DNA of 64,000 nt from Streptomyces chumphonensis (GTDB lineage Bacteria > Actinomycetota > Actinomycetes > Streptomycetales > Streptomycetaceae), in NCBI RefSeq assembly GCF_014779715.1, contig NZ_JACXYU010000004.1:186001-250000 (forward strand), read 5' to 3'. The notes under the pieces were generated by a model. That model did not search any database and was not told the origin of the DNA. It worked only from the letters and a program-made list of their open reading frames with translations. Below are positions 32,763 to 41,334 of the stretch, in pieces; the first letter of the stretch is position 1, and every line of letters begins with the position of its first letter. The position numbers and the translations under genes were made by a program.

Positions 32763-35465
32763 TCACCCCCGCTCGAACAGGGCCGCCGTGGGCACCGGGT
32801 CGTCGTCCGGCGGACCGCCGCCCGTCCCGGCCTTCTCCAGTGAGACGGCGTCGTCGTCCTTCGGACGGTCGATGCGCTGCCGGGCCGCCGCGGCCTCGTC
32901 GCCGAAGATCTCGGCGATGATGCGGGCCATCTTGTCCGGGTCCTTCTCCGGGTTGGTGTCGAAGATGTCGAGCACGAAGTCGTAGATGAACTCGACCTTC
33001 ACCCGGGCGAGTTTGCCCGTGCGGTCCTTGACGACGCACACGCCCTTCTCGCCGCTGCCGAGCCCGAGGACCACGCCCGTGTTGTCGTCGTCCGGTTCCA
33101 CGCCCAGGAACGCGCACGTCTTCGCCGCCTCCTCCTTCGACGTGGTGCCGAAGGCCCACACACCCGTGACGAAGCTGGAGTCGAAGTCGGCCGCGGACTG
33201 CGAGATCAGGCGCAGGAAGGTGTTCCGGGACCGGCCGAGCCGCTTGATGCGGTCGACGAGCGTGCGCGCCCGGGGGTTGTCCTTGCTGGTGTGCCACTCG
33301 TCCCAGGTGATGGCCTTCGGGATGGCCGGGTCGAGCGTGGCCATGATGTTCCAGGTGTTGTCGGCCATGAGGCCGGCGATCACGTCGGACAGCAGCTCCC
33401 GCTCGGACATGCTCTCCGGCGTCTTGCCCGGATCGGGCATCTGCAGACCGAGCGTGCAGAAGATGACGGTGTAGCCGACCGGGATGCGGAAGGGCCGCGT
33501 CGCCCGCCCGAAGACGAGCTGCCCGAGCCGGGTGCCCGAGACCTCGCGGAAGCGACGCCCCGGCGAGCCGGAGAACTGGCGGCACCGCTCCTGGTTGATG
33601 TTGGTCGGCGACGGCGGCAGCTTCTCCCACGCCTCCAGGATCTCCACGACGCGCATGAGGTAGGTGGTGCCGTTCCCCTCGGCGACGGCCGCGCCGACGG
33701 CCTGCCGCACGACGTCGCCGAAGTCGCTGCCGTTCTGCCCGGCGAGCAGGTCGGGGATGAGCCGCAGCAGCGTCTCGCGCATCAGCTGCGCGGCCTCCTC
33801 CGGGTTCTCCGCCTGGGCCGCCGGGTCCAGGACGCCGGGCTCGGCGTCGTAGATGTTGATGCACAGGACCTTGTCCGGGTTGAGACCGAGCTCCTCCGCG
33901 TACTTCTTGAGCACCAGGTAGTCGCCCTTGGGGTCCCAGACGATCTGGGTGATCCCGCGCAGGGCGTCCTCCCAGACCGGCTTCAGGCCCCGGCTGACGG
34001 TCTTGCCGCCGCCCGGGTCGCCCGGCACGCCCTCGGTGGGCGCGAGCTGGGAGGCCGTCGCGTACAGCATGTGGTCCAGGAAGACGGGCTCGGCCGGCTG
34101 GCCGCCGGGGCCGATCGTGTAGCCCTGGTAGAGCCCCTCGCCGTCCCCGACGGAGGGGGAGATGTGAGGCATGCCGGCGGCGAGGTAGTCCAGCGGCACG
34201 CGGCGGATGTAGTCGGAGTCCCGGGTCCGGCCGCCGGGCAGGGACTCGTAGAAGAAGAACTTCTGGTGGGTGGGCGGTGCGTCCATCGTGTACCCGCTCT
34301 CCCGCATGGCGCGGACGAGGTCGCGGGCACGGTCGCGCAGGAGCTCCTTGTCGGTGGCGGAGACGCCGAAGAGGGCCCGCATCCGCAGGAACGGCGTGCG
34401 GTGCTGGTCCACCAGGAACTTCATCTGGGTGACCATCTCCTTCTTCTGGTGGTACGTGAGGTCGGTGGCGACCCCGGCCTCCTCGTCGTTGAAGAACTGC
34501 TCCTCGATGTTGCGCAGGGCCCGGTCGGCGTCCTTGCGCGTGTCGGACAGCTCCTGGACCTCGAAGCCGACCGACTGGACGACGGGGAAGGGCAGCGCCT
34601 CGGTGCCGTTGAGCCAGAGCGTGCCGGGGAAGTTGACCTCGTCCGGCCCGACGGAGAGCGCGAACCACAGCTGGTACGAGGTGCCGGTGACGGTCTCGTG
34701 GCGCAGGCACTTGTACTGGTACTTGCCGATGCGGCCCAGCGGCTCGCGGGTGACCTCGCCGCCGCACAGGGCCTGCAGCTCGCCGGGCCCGTAGCGCTGG
34801 GGCGCCACGGCGGACGGGTCGGGCGCGGGCAGACCCGGGTGGGTGAGGTGGAGGAGCAGCATCTCCGCCTCCTGCCGTCCCACGGGCCGGCAGCGCAGCG
34901 GCGAGCCGCGCAGCGTGTCGCGGACGTCGTCGGCGGCGTCGTGCCAGACCGCGACCTCCGCCGGCGACGGCATCTCGTCGTCGAGGTCCAGGGGCTTGCG
35001 CACCTGGTCCAGCAGGCGCTGGACGCGGCCCCAGGCGCCGTCGTAGGACGCCCGGTCGCCCAGGCGGACGACGAGGTAGACGCGCTTGATCGGCCAGTCC
35101 GCCGCGTTGATGCGCTCGCGGACGTCGGCGAGCAGCAGGGGCCAGCCCTTGGCCGGGATGCCGTGCCGCTGGGTCCGCTCGTCCAGCCGCTCGGCCCACA
35201 GGTCGGCGTTGAACGGGAACTCCGTGGTGATCAGCCGCGTGTGGTGTGCGGCGCCGCGCGGCAGCCCGGACAGCGTGGCGTACATCTGGGCGAGGGCGGC
35301 CCGCTTGTCGAGCGGGCTCATCAGCTCCCAGCTGCGCGTCGGCACGCTGACGAGCGTGTAGGCGCCGTCGCGGTCGAGCATGATCCGGTCGTCCAGGTAC
35401 CGGTACCCGATCCGCGACGGGGCCTGGTAGCCCTCCGGCCTGAGCCGGGACGTCACGTTCTTCAC
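32763..35465 (-). CDS. VirB4-like secretion ATPase
   Basis: 900 residues from a GTG at 35465. The N-terminal ~450 residues match the VirB4/TraE-type region ('WELMSPLDKRAALAQMYA', 'FFFYESLPGGRTRDSDYI'). The P-loop is GDPGGGKT (~480-487), the Walker B region 'AITWDEWH' (~716-723, Trp replacing the usual IDEA), and a downstream 'LISQSAADF' box corresponds to the motif with the sensor Gln. VirB4 ATPases energise assembly and transport in type IV secretion. It follows PrgI-like and VirB2-like genes in one leftward operon under operator copy 5. No VirD4 partner is nearby. Confidence 0.85.
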   Translation of the reverse strand: MKNVTSRLRPEGYQAPSRIGYRYLDDRIMLDRDGAYTLVSVPTRSWELMSPLDKRAALAQMYATLSGLPRGAAHHTRLITTEFPFNADLWAERLDERTQRHGIPAKGWPLLLADVRERINAADWPIKRVYLVVRLGDRASYDGAWGRVQRLLDQVRKPLDLDDEMPSPAEVAVWHDAADDVRDTLRGSPLRCRPVGRQEAEMLLLHLTHPGLPAPDPSAVAPQRYGPGELQALCGGEVTREPLGRIGKYQYKCLRHETVTGTSYQLWFALSVGPDEVNFPGTLWLNGTEALPFPVVQSVGFEVQELSDTRKDADRALRNIEEQFFNDEEAGVATDLTYHQKKEMVTQMKFLVDQHRTPFLRMRALFGVSATDKELLRDRARDLVRAMRESGYTMDAPPTHQKFFFYESLPGGRTRDSDYIRRVPLDYLAAGMPHISPSVGDGEGLYQGYTIGPGGQPAEPVFLDHMLYATASQLAPTEGVPGDPGGGKTVSRGLKPVWEDALRGITQIVWDPKGDYLVLKKYAEELGLNPDKVLCINIYDAEPGVLDPAAQAENPEEAAQLMRETLLRLIPDLLAGQNGSDFGDVVRQAVGAAVAEGNGTTYLMRVVEILEAWEKLPPSPTNINQERCRQFSGSPGRRFREVSGTRLGQLVFGRATRPFRIPVGYTVIFCTLGLQMPDPGKTPESMSERELLSDVIAGLMADNTWNIMATLDPAIPKAITWDEWHTSKDNPRARTLVDRIKRLGRSRNTFLRLISQSAADFDSSFVTGVWAFGTTSKEEAAKTCAFLGVEPDDDNTGVVLGLGSGEKGVCVVKDRTGKLARVKVEFIYDFVLDIFDTNPEKDPDKMARIIAEIFGDEAAAARQRIDRPKDDDAVSLEKAGTGGGPPDDDPVPTAALFERG

Positions 35466-35468
35466 AGG

Positions 35469-36110
35469 TCAGGCCCTCCGCGCCGTGATGAGGAAGTCTT
35501 CGGCCGGTGCCCGCCGGTCACGGGCCCCGGGGGCCGCCGCCGGCCCGGTGGGCGGGTCGGCGGGGTGTTCCGCCCGCACCCCCGCCCGCGTCTCCTCCGG
35601 GGTCCGCACGGGCGTGGCGCCGCGGCTGTAGCCGTTCGGGAGCGGCAGCCGGGACGCCAGCTTCGGCAGGACGTCCGGGCAGGCCCGCCACACCGTGACG
35701 TGGTGGCGCGGCGCGCCGTGTCCCTTGCGGACGGGCACACCCCGCCGGTGCACCGGATCGTCGAGCAAATCCCGCCACAGGGCGCGCACGAGCCCGAAAA
35801 TGCCCAGGTTGTGCCGGACGGGACGGCGGGACGCCATGGCCGCGACCAGCGGAGGGGTGAACAGGATGAGGAGGTACGGCAGGCCGACGGGAGGGCTCGT
35901 CCCGAGGAAGGCCGCCGCCGCCCGGATCGGTGGGGCGAGCACCATGGTGTAGGTGAGGAGCCAGACGACCAGGGTGATGCCGAAGACCTTGATGTCGTCG
36001 ACGAACAGCCCCTCCTTGAGCGGGACGTTCGCCTTCCCGACCCTGCGCAGCGCCTTCTTGACCTTGAACGCCTCGGTGTAGTCGCGCAGGGTGATCCGCT
36101 CGTCCTCCAT
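35469..36110 (-). CDS. PrgI/VirB3-like membrane protein
   Basis: 213 residues from the ATG at 36110, behind a GGGAGGGAGGGG ribosome site; a GTG one codon earlier is equivalent. Two adjacent transmembrane helices ('GITLVVWLLTYTMVLAP' ~43-60, 'LPYLLILFTPPLVAAMA' ~78-95) follow a charged N-terminus, and the rest is a Pro/Arg-rich cytoplasmic tail. Small two-helix proteins just upstream of VirB4 are PrgI/VirB3-type in Gram-positive systems, and the 3-bp gap to the VirB4 gene supports that role. Confidence 0.7.
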   Translation of the reverse strand: MEDERITLRDYTEAFKVKKALRRVGKANVPLKEGLFVDDIKVFGITLVVWLLTYTMVLAPPIRAAAAFLGTSPPVGLPYLLILFTPPLVAAMASRRPVRHNLGIFGLVRALWRDLLDDPVHRRGVPVRKGHGAPRHHVTVWRACPDVLPKLASRLPLPNGYSRGATPVRTPEETRAGVRAEHPADPPTGPAAAPGARDRRAPAEDFLITARRA

Positions 36111-36164
36111 CACCCCTCCCTCCCCGTCACTGCCCGCGCCACCGGTCCGTCCCCGTCAGCCGGG

Positions 36165-36470
36165 TCACACCGCTTCCCCGGTCCCGAGCATCGGGTCCCA
36201 GACGTTGGTCTTGATGAAGCCGCCGATGTCGCCCAGCGTCTCCTCGGGCGCACCGACGATCATGAACGTGAAGCCGCCGATGAGCACGATGCTGCCCACC
36301 ACGACCCACTTGCGCTGGCTCTCGCTGAAGAAGGCGGTGACCAGGGCGAGGATCACGGTGATGGCGAGGATCGCCTTGCCGTAGGTCTCCGCCGTGGTGA
36401 CCACGCCGCCGGGGGCGGCCAGGACGGTGTGCGCGCCGGCCGGTATGCCGTTCATCGTCTGCTGGAGCAT
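36165..36470 (-). CDS. VirB2/TrbC-like small membrane protein
   Basis: 101 residues. Two hydrophobic helices ('GKAILAITVILALVTAFF' ~31-48 and 'KWVVVGSIVLIGGFTFMIVG' ~54-73) flank a short basic loop, a layout shared with VirB2/TrbC pilins and with small core proteins of Gram-positive T4SS. There is no clear cleavable signal peptide. It is the first gene of the operon continuing into the PrgI- and VirB4-like genes. Ribosome site AAGGA. Confidence 0.65.
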   Translation of the reverse strand: MLQQTMNGIPAGAHTVLAAPGGVVTTAETYGKAILAITVILALVTAFFSESQRKWVVVGSIVLIGGFTFMIVGAPEETLGDIGGFIKTNVWDPMLGTGEAV

Positions 36471-36605
36471 GTGTCCTTCTGTCCTCTCCTGTGGGGCGTG
36501 CGCCGGGGGCGCCCCCTCGGTTGACCGGGGCCCTGCCGATGAGGGCGGCCCGGTCGGCGCGACGGTCCGCGCGGTCCGCGGGTGAGCGGACCGGTGTGGC
36601 GTTCT

Positions 36606-36619
36606 TGTGTATAGACGTT
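36606..36619. promoter_or_regulatory. HutC/GntR-type operator, copy 5
   Basis: TGTGTATAGACGTT with the GTATAGAC core, 136 bp upstream of the VirB2-like start and just past the stop of the TcpC-like gene. It should control the VirB2/PrgI/VirB4-like operon. Confidence 0.65.
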
Positions 36620-36651
36620 GAGCAGCGGTCTCCGGATGCGGTCAGCGCCGC

Positions 36652-38142
36652 TCAATCGGCGGGATTCCCCTCCGGAGAGGCGGTCGGCGACTGACTCGGC
36701 GAGAACAGGTCCGCGGGCCCCTCCGTGGGCCGTACCTCCGGCACACCCCCGCCGCCGCCCACCGTGCCGCCCACCGGCGGCGTCGGGTCACCGGCGAAGT
36801 ACCACTGGCCGTCCTTCCGCTGCGCCGCGACCGAGTACCGCGAGGTCTGCGCCGACTCGCCGTCGAGGCCCAGCATCGTCACGGTGAACGTCACCGTGCG
36901 GCGGTCGCCCGACCCGCCCTTCTTCGGCACCGGCACGAACACGTCGTCGACGGTGGGGCGGCCGCCCGTCCCCGAGCCGGTGAAGGCGCCGCCGAGACCG
37001 AACGACGTGACCCCGGGCAGCAGGTAGCGCTTGAGGTTCGTCTTGTCGCCCTGCTGCCACGCGGCCATGAAGGGCGGCAGCAGCTCGGTGGCGAACGTCG
37101 CGGCGAGCTCGGTGTCGTTGTCCGCCCCGCCCTGGCGCTCCGGCGGCGTGGTGATGCCCGAGCACGACGTGTAGACGGGTGCTCCGGTGAGTCCGAAGGA
37201 CGTCGTGCCCTCGCGCCGCGCCACGTACAGCGGGACGGCGACGCACCGCCAGGAGCCGTCCTGGATCTGCACGGTCGCGTGCACCGTCCCCCGGTCCTCC
37301 CCGGTCCGCTGGACGTCCCGGCCGATCACCATGTCGAGCACGCTCTGCCGTCCCGAGCCGTTCCAGCCGAGCTGCGGGTCCAGGCCGTTGATCGCGTACG
37401 GGGCGAGGGCCTGGGAACGCTGCTCGGCGAGTTCCGCGTCGTAGGTGGCGAAGGCCTTGACGACCGGGGCGGCCCACAGCTGCGCCGCCCCGTCGGGGAA
37501 GGTGTCCTGCTCCGGCTCGGCCTGCCCGTCCACGATCGCCCGCACGTCGGCGGGCGTGGCCTTGCCGTTCACGGTGACGGTCAGGAAGAACAGCAGCAGG
37601 ACGGCCAGGACGCCCAGGAACCGGCGTGCCATCACCGGCCGACGCGCCCCCGCCCACTTCCGGGCGGGCGAGACGACGCGGCCCTTGGGCGCCTTGCCCG
37701 ACGTCCCCGCCGTTCCGCCGTCACCCGGGGCGTCGGCCGTCTCCGGCGCGCGCTTCCGCTTCCCCTCGCGGCCCGCAGGCCGCCGCCCGCGCCGGTCGCG
37801 TCCCTTTCCGCCCGTGCGCCCCTTCCGGCCCCGGCCGCCCCGGTCGCCCGCCGTGCCGTCGGCCGTGCCGGTCCCGGGCTCCGGGAGCGAGGGGGCGGGC
37901 TCGGCGCGTACCGTCGGCGTCCACGCCTCGCCCGGCGGGGCGGGCTCCGACAGCTGCTTCCGCCGGCCCGCGAGCCCCCGCACCCGCTCGGACGGGCCGG
38001 TCCGTCGCCGGATGACCATGTCCTCGGTCAGGGGCGGCAGGTGCGCCTGCGCGCGGCCGTCCTGCTCGGCGGGGGCGCCGCCGTGCGCGGCTCGGCGGGG
38101 TTCCTCCGGCGGCTGCGTGCTGCCCTGGGGCGGCGTGGTCAC
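36652..38142 (-). CDS. TcpC/VirB8-like conjugation-type protein
   Basis: 496 residues from a GTG at 38142 with a GAAGGGGA ribosome site. The ~175-residue N-terminus is very basic and low complexity, a single transmembrane helix follows ('FLGVLAVLLLFFLTVTVN', ~180-197), then ~300 residues with two similar alpha+beta units ('QLWAAPVVKAFATYDAELAEQ' and 'ELAATFATELLPPFMAAWQQ'). This is the organisation of TcpC, the bitopic VirB8-like core of Gram-positive conjugation systems, with paired NTF2-like domains outside the membrane. The end is Pro/Ser-rich. Operator copy 6 lies 97 bp upstream. Confidence 0.8.
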   Translation of the reverse strand: MTTPPQGSTQPPEEPRRAAHGGAPAEQDGRAQAHLPPLTEDMVIRRRTGPSERVRGLAGRRKQLSEPAPPGEAWTPTVRAEPAPSLPEPGTGTADGTAGDRGGRGRKGRTGGKGRDRRGRRPAGREGKRKRAPETADAPGDGGTAGTSGKAPKGRVVSPARKWAGARRPVMARRFLGVLAVLLLFFLTVTVNGKATPADVRAIVDGQAEPEQDTFPDGAAQLWAAPVVKAFATYDAELAEQRSQALAPYAINGLDPQLGWNGSGRQSVLDMVIGRDVQRTGEDRGTVHATVQIQDGSWRCVAVPLYVARREGTTSFGLTGAPVYTSCSGITTPPERQGGADNDTELAATFATELLPPFMAAWQQGDKTNLKRYLLPGVTSFGLGGAFTGSGTGGRPTVDDVFVPVPKKGGSGDRRTVTFTVTMLGLDGESAQTSRYSVAAQRKDGQWYFAGDPTPPVGGTVGGGGGVPEVRPTEGPADLFSPSQSPTASPEGNPAD

Positions 38143-38238
38143 GGTGTCCCCTTCACTGCCACCGCGCTCCGGCACGGAACGCACGAACGGTTCGCGGGCG
38201 GCGTCGGCGCGCTGGTCAGCGTGGACCCCCCGGGCTTC

Positions 38239-38252
38239 TCTGTCTATACACT
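38239..38252. promoter_or_regulatory. HutC/GntR-type operator, copy 6
   Basis: TCTGTCTATACACT; the reverse strand reads AGTGTATAGACAGA with the GTATAGAC core. It lies upstream of the leftward TcpC-like gene. A further CAGTATAG half-match follows at 38256-38263. Confidence 0.65.
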
Positions 38253-38623
38253 GGTCAGTATAGGGCCCGGTGCCGACATCGTCCCTGGTCGGTCGTCGTG
38301 CGCCCAGGGCTGCAGCAGGACTGAGACCTTTTCAGCACCCCCGCGCGACAGGGTGGTTGACGTCGAGGAGGCACCCTCGGGGGCGTCCGGGCCCGACGGA
38401 CGCGTGGCCGCGGGGGCGGGCCGGCGCCCGTCCGTCCGCCGACCTGAGGACGGCCGCACAAGCGGCGCCGGGACCGGGCACGGTCTCCGGCGCCGGGGCG
38501 CGGGTCATCGTCCCGAGCGGTGCCGCGACGTCGTCGCACCACGCCCGCTCCCCACCTCGCACCGGGGGCCGACCGAGGTGTGGGGGCGCGTCCGGCGACC
38601 GCGCCGCCGTGCCGCCCGGCGGG
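38253..38623. other. 370-bp gap at the right edge of the secretion-like locus
   Basis: I see no supported gene. It holds the promoter side of the TcpC-like operon near operator copy 6, then GC-rich sequence without a start, ribosome site or clear hairpin. It separates the secretion-like locus from the conserved Nudix-crp block, so a rearrangement junction could lie here. Confidence 0.4.
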
Positions 38624-38797
38624 TCAGCGGTTGCCGCGGTGCTTGACGGTCGCCTTCTGCGTCTTGCCGTGGTGCTTGGCGTTCCCGCCGCCCCACGCCT
38701 CGCGCATCGCCTGCCGGGTGTGCTGCCGGAAGGCGGCGTTCTTCGAGCTCTCCTGCTCGGCGAAGCCGCCACGGTCCTGCCGGTGCTTCTTGGACAT
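38624..38797 (-). CDS. Small basic DUF6243-like protein
   Basis: 57 residues from the ATG at 38797 with a GGAGGGG ribosome site. Very basic and His-rich: begins MSKKHRQDRGGF, contains 'AAFRQHTRQAMREAW' and ends 'KATVKHRGNR'. This is a short Streptomyces-conserved family (DUF6243, by memory) of unknown function. It lies divergent from the Nudix gene at 38902. It is too short for a 60-codon cut-off but has a good ribosome site and codon bias. Confidence 0.7.
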   Translation of the reverse strand: MSKKHRQDRGGFAEQESSKNAAFRQHTRQAMREAWGGGNAKHHGKTQKATVKHRGNR

Positions 38798-38901
38798 GGC
38801 CTGCCCCTCCTCGTCGTCCCTCCACTGTCGCCCGAACGGAGCAATCCGGCATCTCGGGCCGCCCCTCGCCCCTCCGCACCCCGGGGCCGTACGATCCGGC
38901 C

Positions 38902-39777
38902 ATGGCGAACAACGGCCCGAACGGTCAGTGGTACCCGCCGACGTGGCCGGACCGCATCCGCGCCCACCGGCGCGGCGAGCTCACCCCCGTGGTGCCCCGG
39001 CGGGCCGCCACCGTCATGCTCCTGCGCGACGGCGCCGGGACGCGGACCGGGCCCGAGGTGCACATGATCCGCCGCCGGGCGTCGATGGCCTTCGCCGGCG
39101 GCGCCTACGCCTACCCCGGCGGCGCCGTCGACCCGCGCGACGAGGCGGAGGTCCGCTGGGGCGGTCCGGACCGCACCGCCTGGGCGGACCGCCTCGGAGT
39201 CGGCCCCGCCGAGGCCCAGGCCGTCGTCTGCGCGGCGGTGCGGGAGACCTTCGAGGAGGCGGGCGTCCTGCTCGCCGGCCCGGACGCGCGGACCGTCGTC
39301 GCGGACACCACCGGCGCCGACTGGGAGGCCGACCGCCGGGCCCTCGTCGAGCGCGAACTGTCCTTCGCCGCGTTCCTCGCCCGCCGCGATCTCGTCCTGC
39401 GCAGCGACCTCCTCGGCGCGTGGGCCCGCTGGATCACGCCGGAGTTCGAGGAGCGCCGCTACGACACCTGGTTCTTCGTCGCCGCCCTGCCACCGGGCCA
39501 GCGCACCCGCAACGCCTCCACCGAGGCCGACCGCACGGTGTGGACCGCCCCCGCCGACGCGGCCGCCGGGTACGACCGGGGCGAGCTGCTGATGATGCCG
39601 CCCACCATCGCCACCCTCCGCGACCTGGCGGGGCTCGACGCGGCGGCCGACGCCCTCACCGCGTCCGCCGGACGCGACCTGACGCCGGTCCTGGCCGAGG
39701 TCACACTGGAGGGTGAGGAGATCGTGCTCAGCTGGCCCGGGCACGAGGAGTTCGAGAAGAGGATCCTCCCCCGATGA
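38902..39777 (+). CDS. Nudix hydrolase (NUDT19-like)
   Basis: 291 residues. The Nudix fold starts at 'RRAATVMLLRDG'; the Nudix box is split by a long insert, with 'YPGGAVD' (~72) and 'AVRETFEEAGVLL' (REUXEEXGU, ~112-124) carrying the metal-binding glutamates. The insert and length place it near the NUDT19/RNA-cap/CoA-type group. It hydrolyses a nucleoside diphosphate linked to another moiety; substrate uncertain. Its stop overlaps the start of the metallo-beta-lactamase gene (ATGA). Confidence 0.88.
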   Translation: MANNGPNGQWYPPTWPDRIRAHRRGELTPVVPRRAATVMLLRDGAGTRTGPEVHMIRRRASMAFAGGAYAYPGGAVDPRDEAEVRWGGPDRTAWADRLGVGPAEAQAVVCAAVRETFEEAGVLLAGPDARTVVADTTGADWEADRRALVERELSFAAFLARRDLVLRSDLLGAWARWITPEFEERRYDTWFFVAALPPGQRTRNASTEADRTVWTAPADAAAGYDRGELLMMPPTIATLRDLAGLDAAADALTASAGRDLTPVLAEVTLEGEEIVLSWPGHEEFEKRILPR

Positions 39778-40604
39778 CGAACGCCGCCGAGCTTCCGGGG
39801 CAGCCGCGCGGAGCCGTGGTCAGCGGACCGGCGACGCGGCGGGCCCGCTGCGTCCTGGCGCCCAACCCGTCCGCGATGACGCTGGACGGCACCAACACCT
39901 GGATCGTCGCCGAGCCGGACGCCCGCGACGCCGTCGTCATCGACCCCGGGCCGCTCGACGAGGGCCACCTGCGCGAGGTCGTCGCCACGGTGGAACGCGA
40001 CGGGAGGCGGGTGGCGCTCACCCTGCTCACCCACGGCCACCCCGACCACGCCGAAGGCGCCGCCCGGTTCGCCGAGCTGACCGGGTCGAACGTCCGCGCG
40101 CTCGACCCCGCCCTGCGTTTGGGCGACGAGGGGCTCGGCGTCGGGGACGTGGTGACGACGGGCGGCCTGGAGCTGCACGTCGTCCCGACGCCCGGCCACA
40201 CCCGGGACTCGCTGAGCTTCCACCTCCCGGCCGACGCCGCCGTCATCACCGGGGACACCGTCCTCGGGCGCGGCACGACGGTCGTCGCCCACCCCGACGG
40301 CCGGCTCGGCGACTACCTGGACTCGCTGCGGCGGCTGCGCTCCCTCGCCGTGGACGACGGCGTCTCGACGATCCTCCCCGGCCACGGGCCCGTCCTCGGC
40401 GACGCCCAGGGCGCCATCGACTACTACCTCGTGCACCGCGCGAAGCGGCTGGCCCAGGTGGAGACGGCGGTGGAGAACGGCCTGCGCACCGCCGCCGAGG
40501 TCGTCGCCCACGTCTACGCGGACGTCGACCGGAGCCTGTGGCCCGCCGCCGAGCTGTCCGTCCTGGCCCAGCTCGACTACCTGGAGGAACACGGCCTCGT
40601 GTGA
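39774..40604 (+). CDS. Metallo-beta-lactamase-fold hydrolase (LACTB2-like, Rv3677c-type)
   Basis: 276 residues. Zinc ligands are in 'LLTHGHPDHAEG' (HxHxDH), 'TPGHTRDS', 'ITGDTVLG' and 'LPGHGPV'. After the core, a winged-helix-like C-terminus ('AKRLAQVETAVENGLRT', 'ELSVLAQLDYLEEHGL') matches LACTB2-type proteins, which act as endoribonucleases or thioester hydrolases. It sits beside crp, as Rv3677c does beside Rv3676. Translationally coupled to the Nudix gene. Confidence 0.88.
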   Translation: MTNAAELPGQPRGAVVSGPATRRARCVLAPNPSAMTLDGTNTWIVAEPDARDAVVIDPGPLDEGHLREVVATVERDGRRVALTLLTHGHPDHAEGAARFAELTGSNVRALDPALRLGDEGLGVGDVVTTGGLELHVVPTPGHTRDSLSFHLPADAAVITGDTVLGRGTTVVAHPDGRLGDYLDSLRRLRSLAVDDGVSTILPGHGPVLGDAQGAIDYYLVHRAKRLAQVETAVENGLRTAAEVVAHVYADVDRSLWPAAELSVLAQLDYLEEHGLV

Positions 40605-40659
40605 CCCGGCCCCGGCGGTTCGGCCACCGGGGCCGCGGCGGCCGGTGGGGCGGCGGCCG

Positions 40660-41334
40660 TCAGCGGGAGCGCTTGGCCAGCCGCTCGACGTCGAGCAGGA
40701 TCACCGCACGCGCCTCCAGCCGCAGCCAGCCCCGGCTGGCGAAGTCGGCGAGCGCCTTGTTGACCGTCTCCCGGGAGGCGCCGACGAGCTGGGCCAGCTC
40801 CTCCTGGGTGAGGTCGTGGACGACGTGGATGCCCTCCTCGGACTGCACGCCGAACCGGCGGGAGAGGTCCAGCAGGGCCTTGGCCACGCGGCCGGGCACG
40901 TCGGAGAAGACCAGGTCCGACATGGAGTCGTTGGTGCGGCGCAGCCGGCGGGCCACGGCGCGCAGCAGCGCGGAGGCCACCTCGGGCCGCACGTTCAGCC
41001 ACGGCTGGAGGTCGCCGTGCCCCAGGCCCAGCAGCTTCACCTCGGTCAGCGCGCTGGCCGTGGCCGTGCGCGGGCCCGGGTCGAAGAGGGACAGCTCACC
41101 GATGAGCTCGCCGGGACCGAGGACGGCGAGCATGTTCTCCCGGCCGTCGGGGGAGCTGCGGTGCAGCTTCACCTTCCCCTCGGTGACGACGTAGAGCCGG
41201 TCGCCGGGGTCGCCCTCGTGGAAAAGGGCCTCGCCTCGGGCCAGCGTCGTCTCTGACATGGAGGCACGCAGCTCAGCCGCCTGCTCTTCATCCAGCGCCG
41301 CGAACAGCGGGGCGCGCCGCAGAACGTCGTCCAC
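40660..41334 (-). CDS. crp: Crp/Fnr-family global regulator Crp
   Basis: 224 residues from the GTG at 41334 ('VDDVLRRAPLFAAL'), the same length as S. coelicolor Crp (SCO3571), which it closely matches. The cyclic-nucleotide domain has the phosphate-binding cassette 'GELSLFDPGPRTATA' (~80-94). The C-terminal winged helix contains 'TQEELAQLVGASRETVN'. Crp controls germination and antibiotic production in Streptomyces. In-frame starts further upstream (to 41700) extend into the divergent promoter region and are rejected. It lies between the MBL and nth genes as in mycobacteria. Confidence 0.95.
   Translation of the reverse strand: MDDVLRRAPLFAALDEEQAAELRASMSETTLARGEALFHEGDPGDRLYVVTEGKVKLHRSSPDGRENMLAVLGPGELIGELSLFDPGPRTATASALTEVKLLGLGHGDLQPWLNVRPEVASALLRAVARRLRRTNDSMSDLVFSDVPGRVAKALLDLSRRFGVQSEEGIHVVHDLTQEELAQLVGASRETVNKALADFASRGWLRLEARAVILLDVERLAKRSR

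Noticed and set aside
33291..36524. 1077-codon rightward open frame
   Set aside because: Antisense shadow of the VirB4- and PrgI-like genes; high GC removes stops in several frames, and no domain pattern is present.
20268..38252. GTCTATACAC copies as sigma-factor -10 boxes
   Set aside because: The copies occur in both orientations and at varied distances (28-140 bp) from start codons, and they are dyad-symmetric, fitting an operator better than a promoter element. A dual role at some sites is not excluded.
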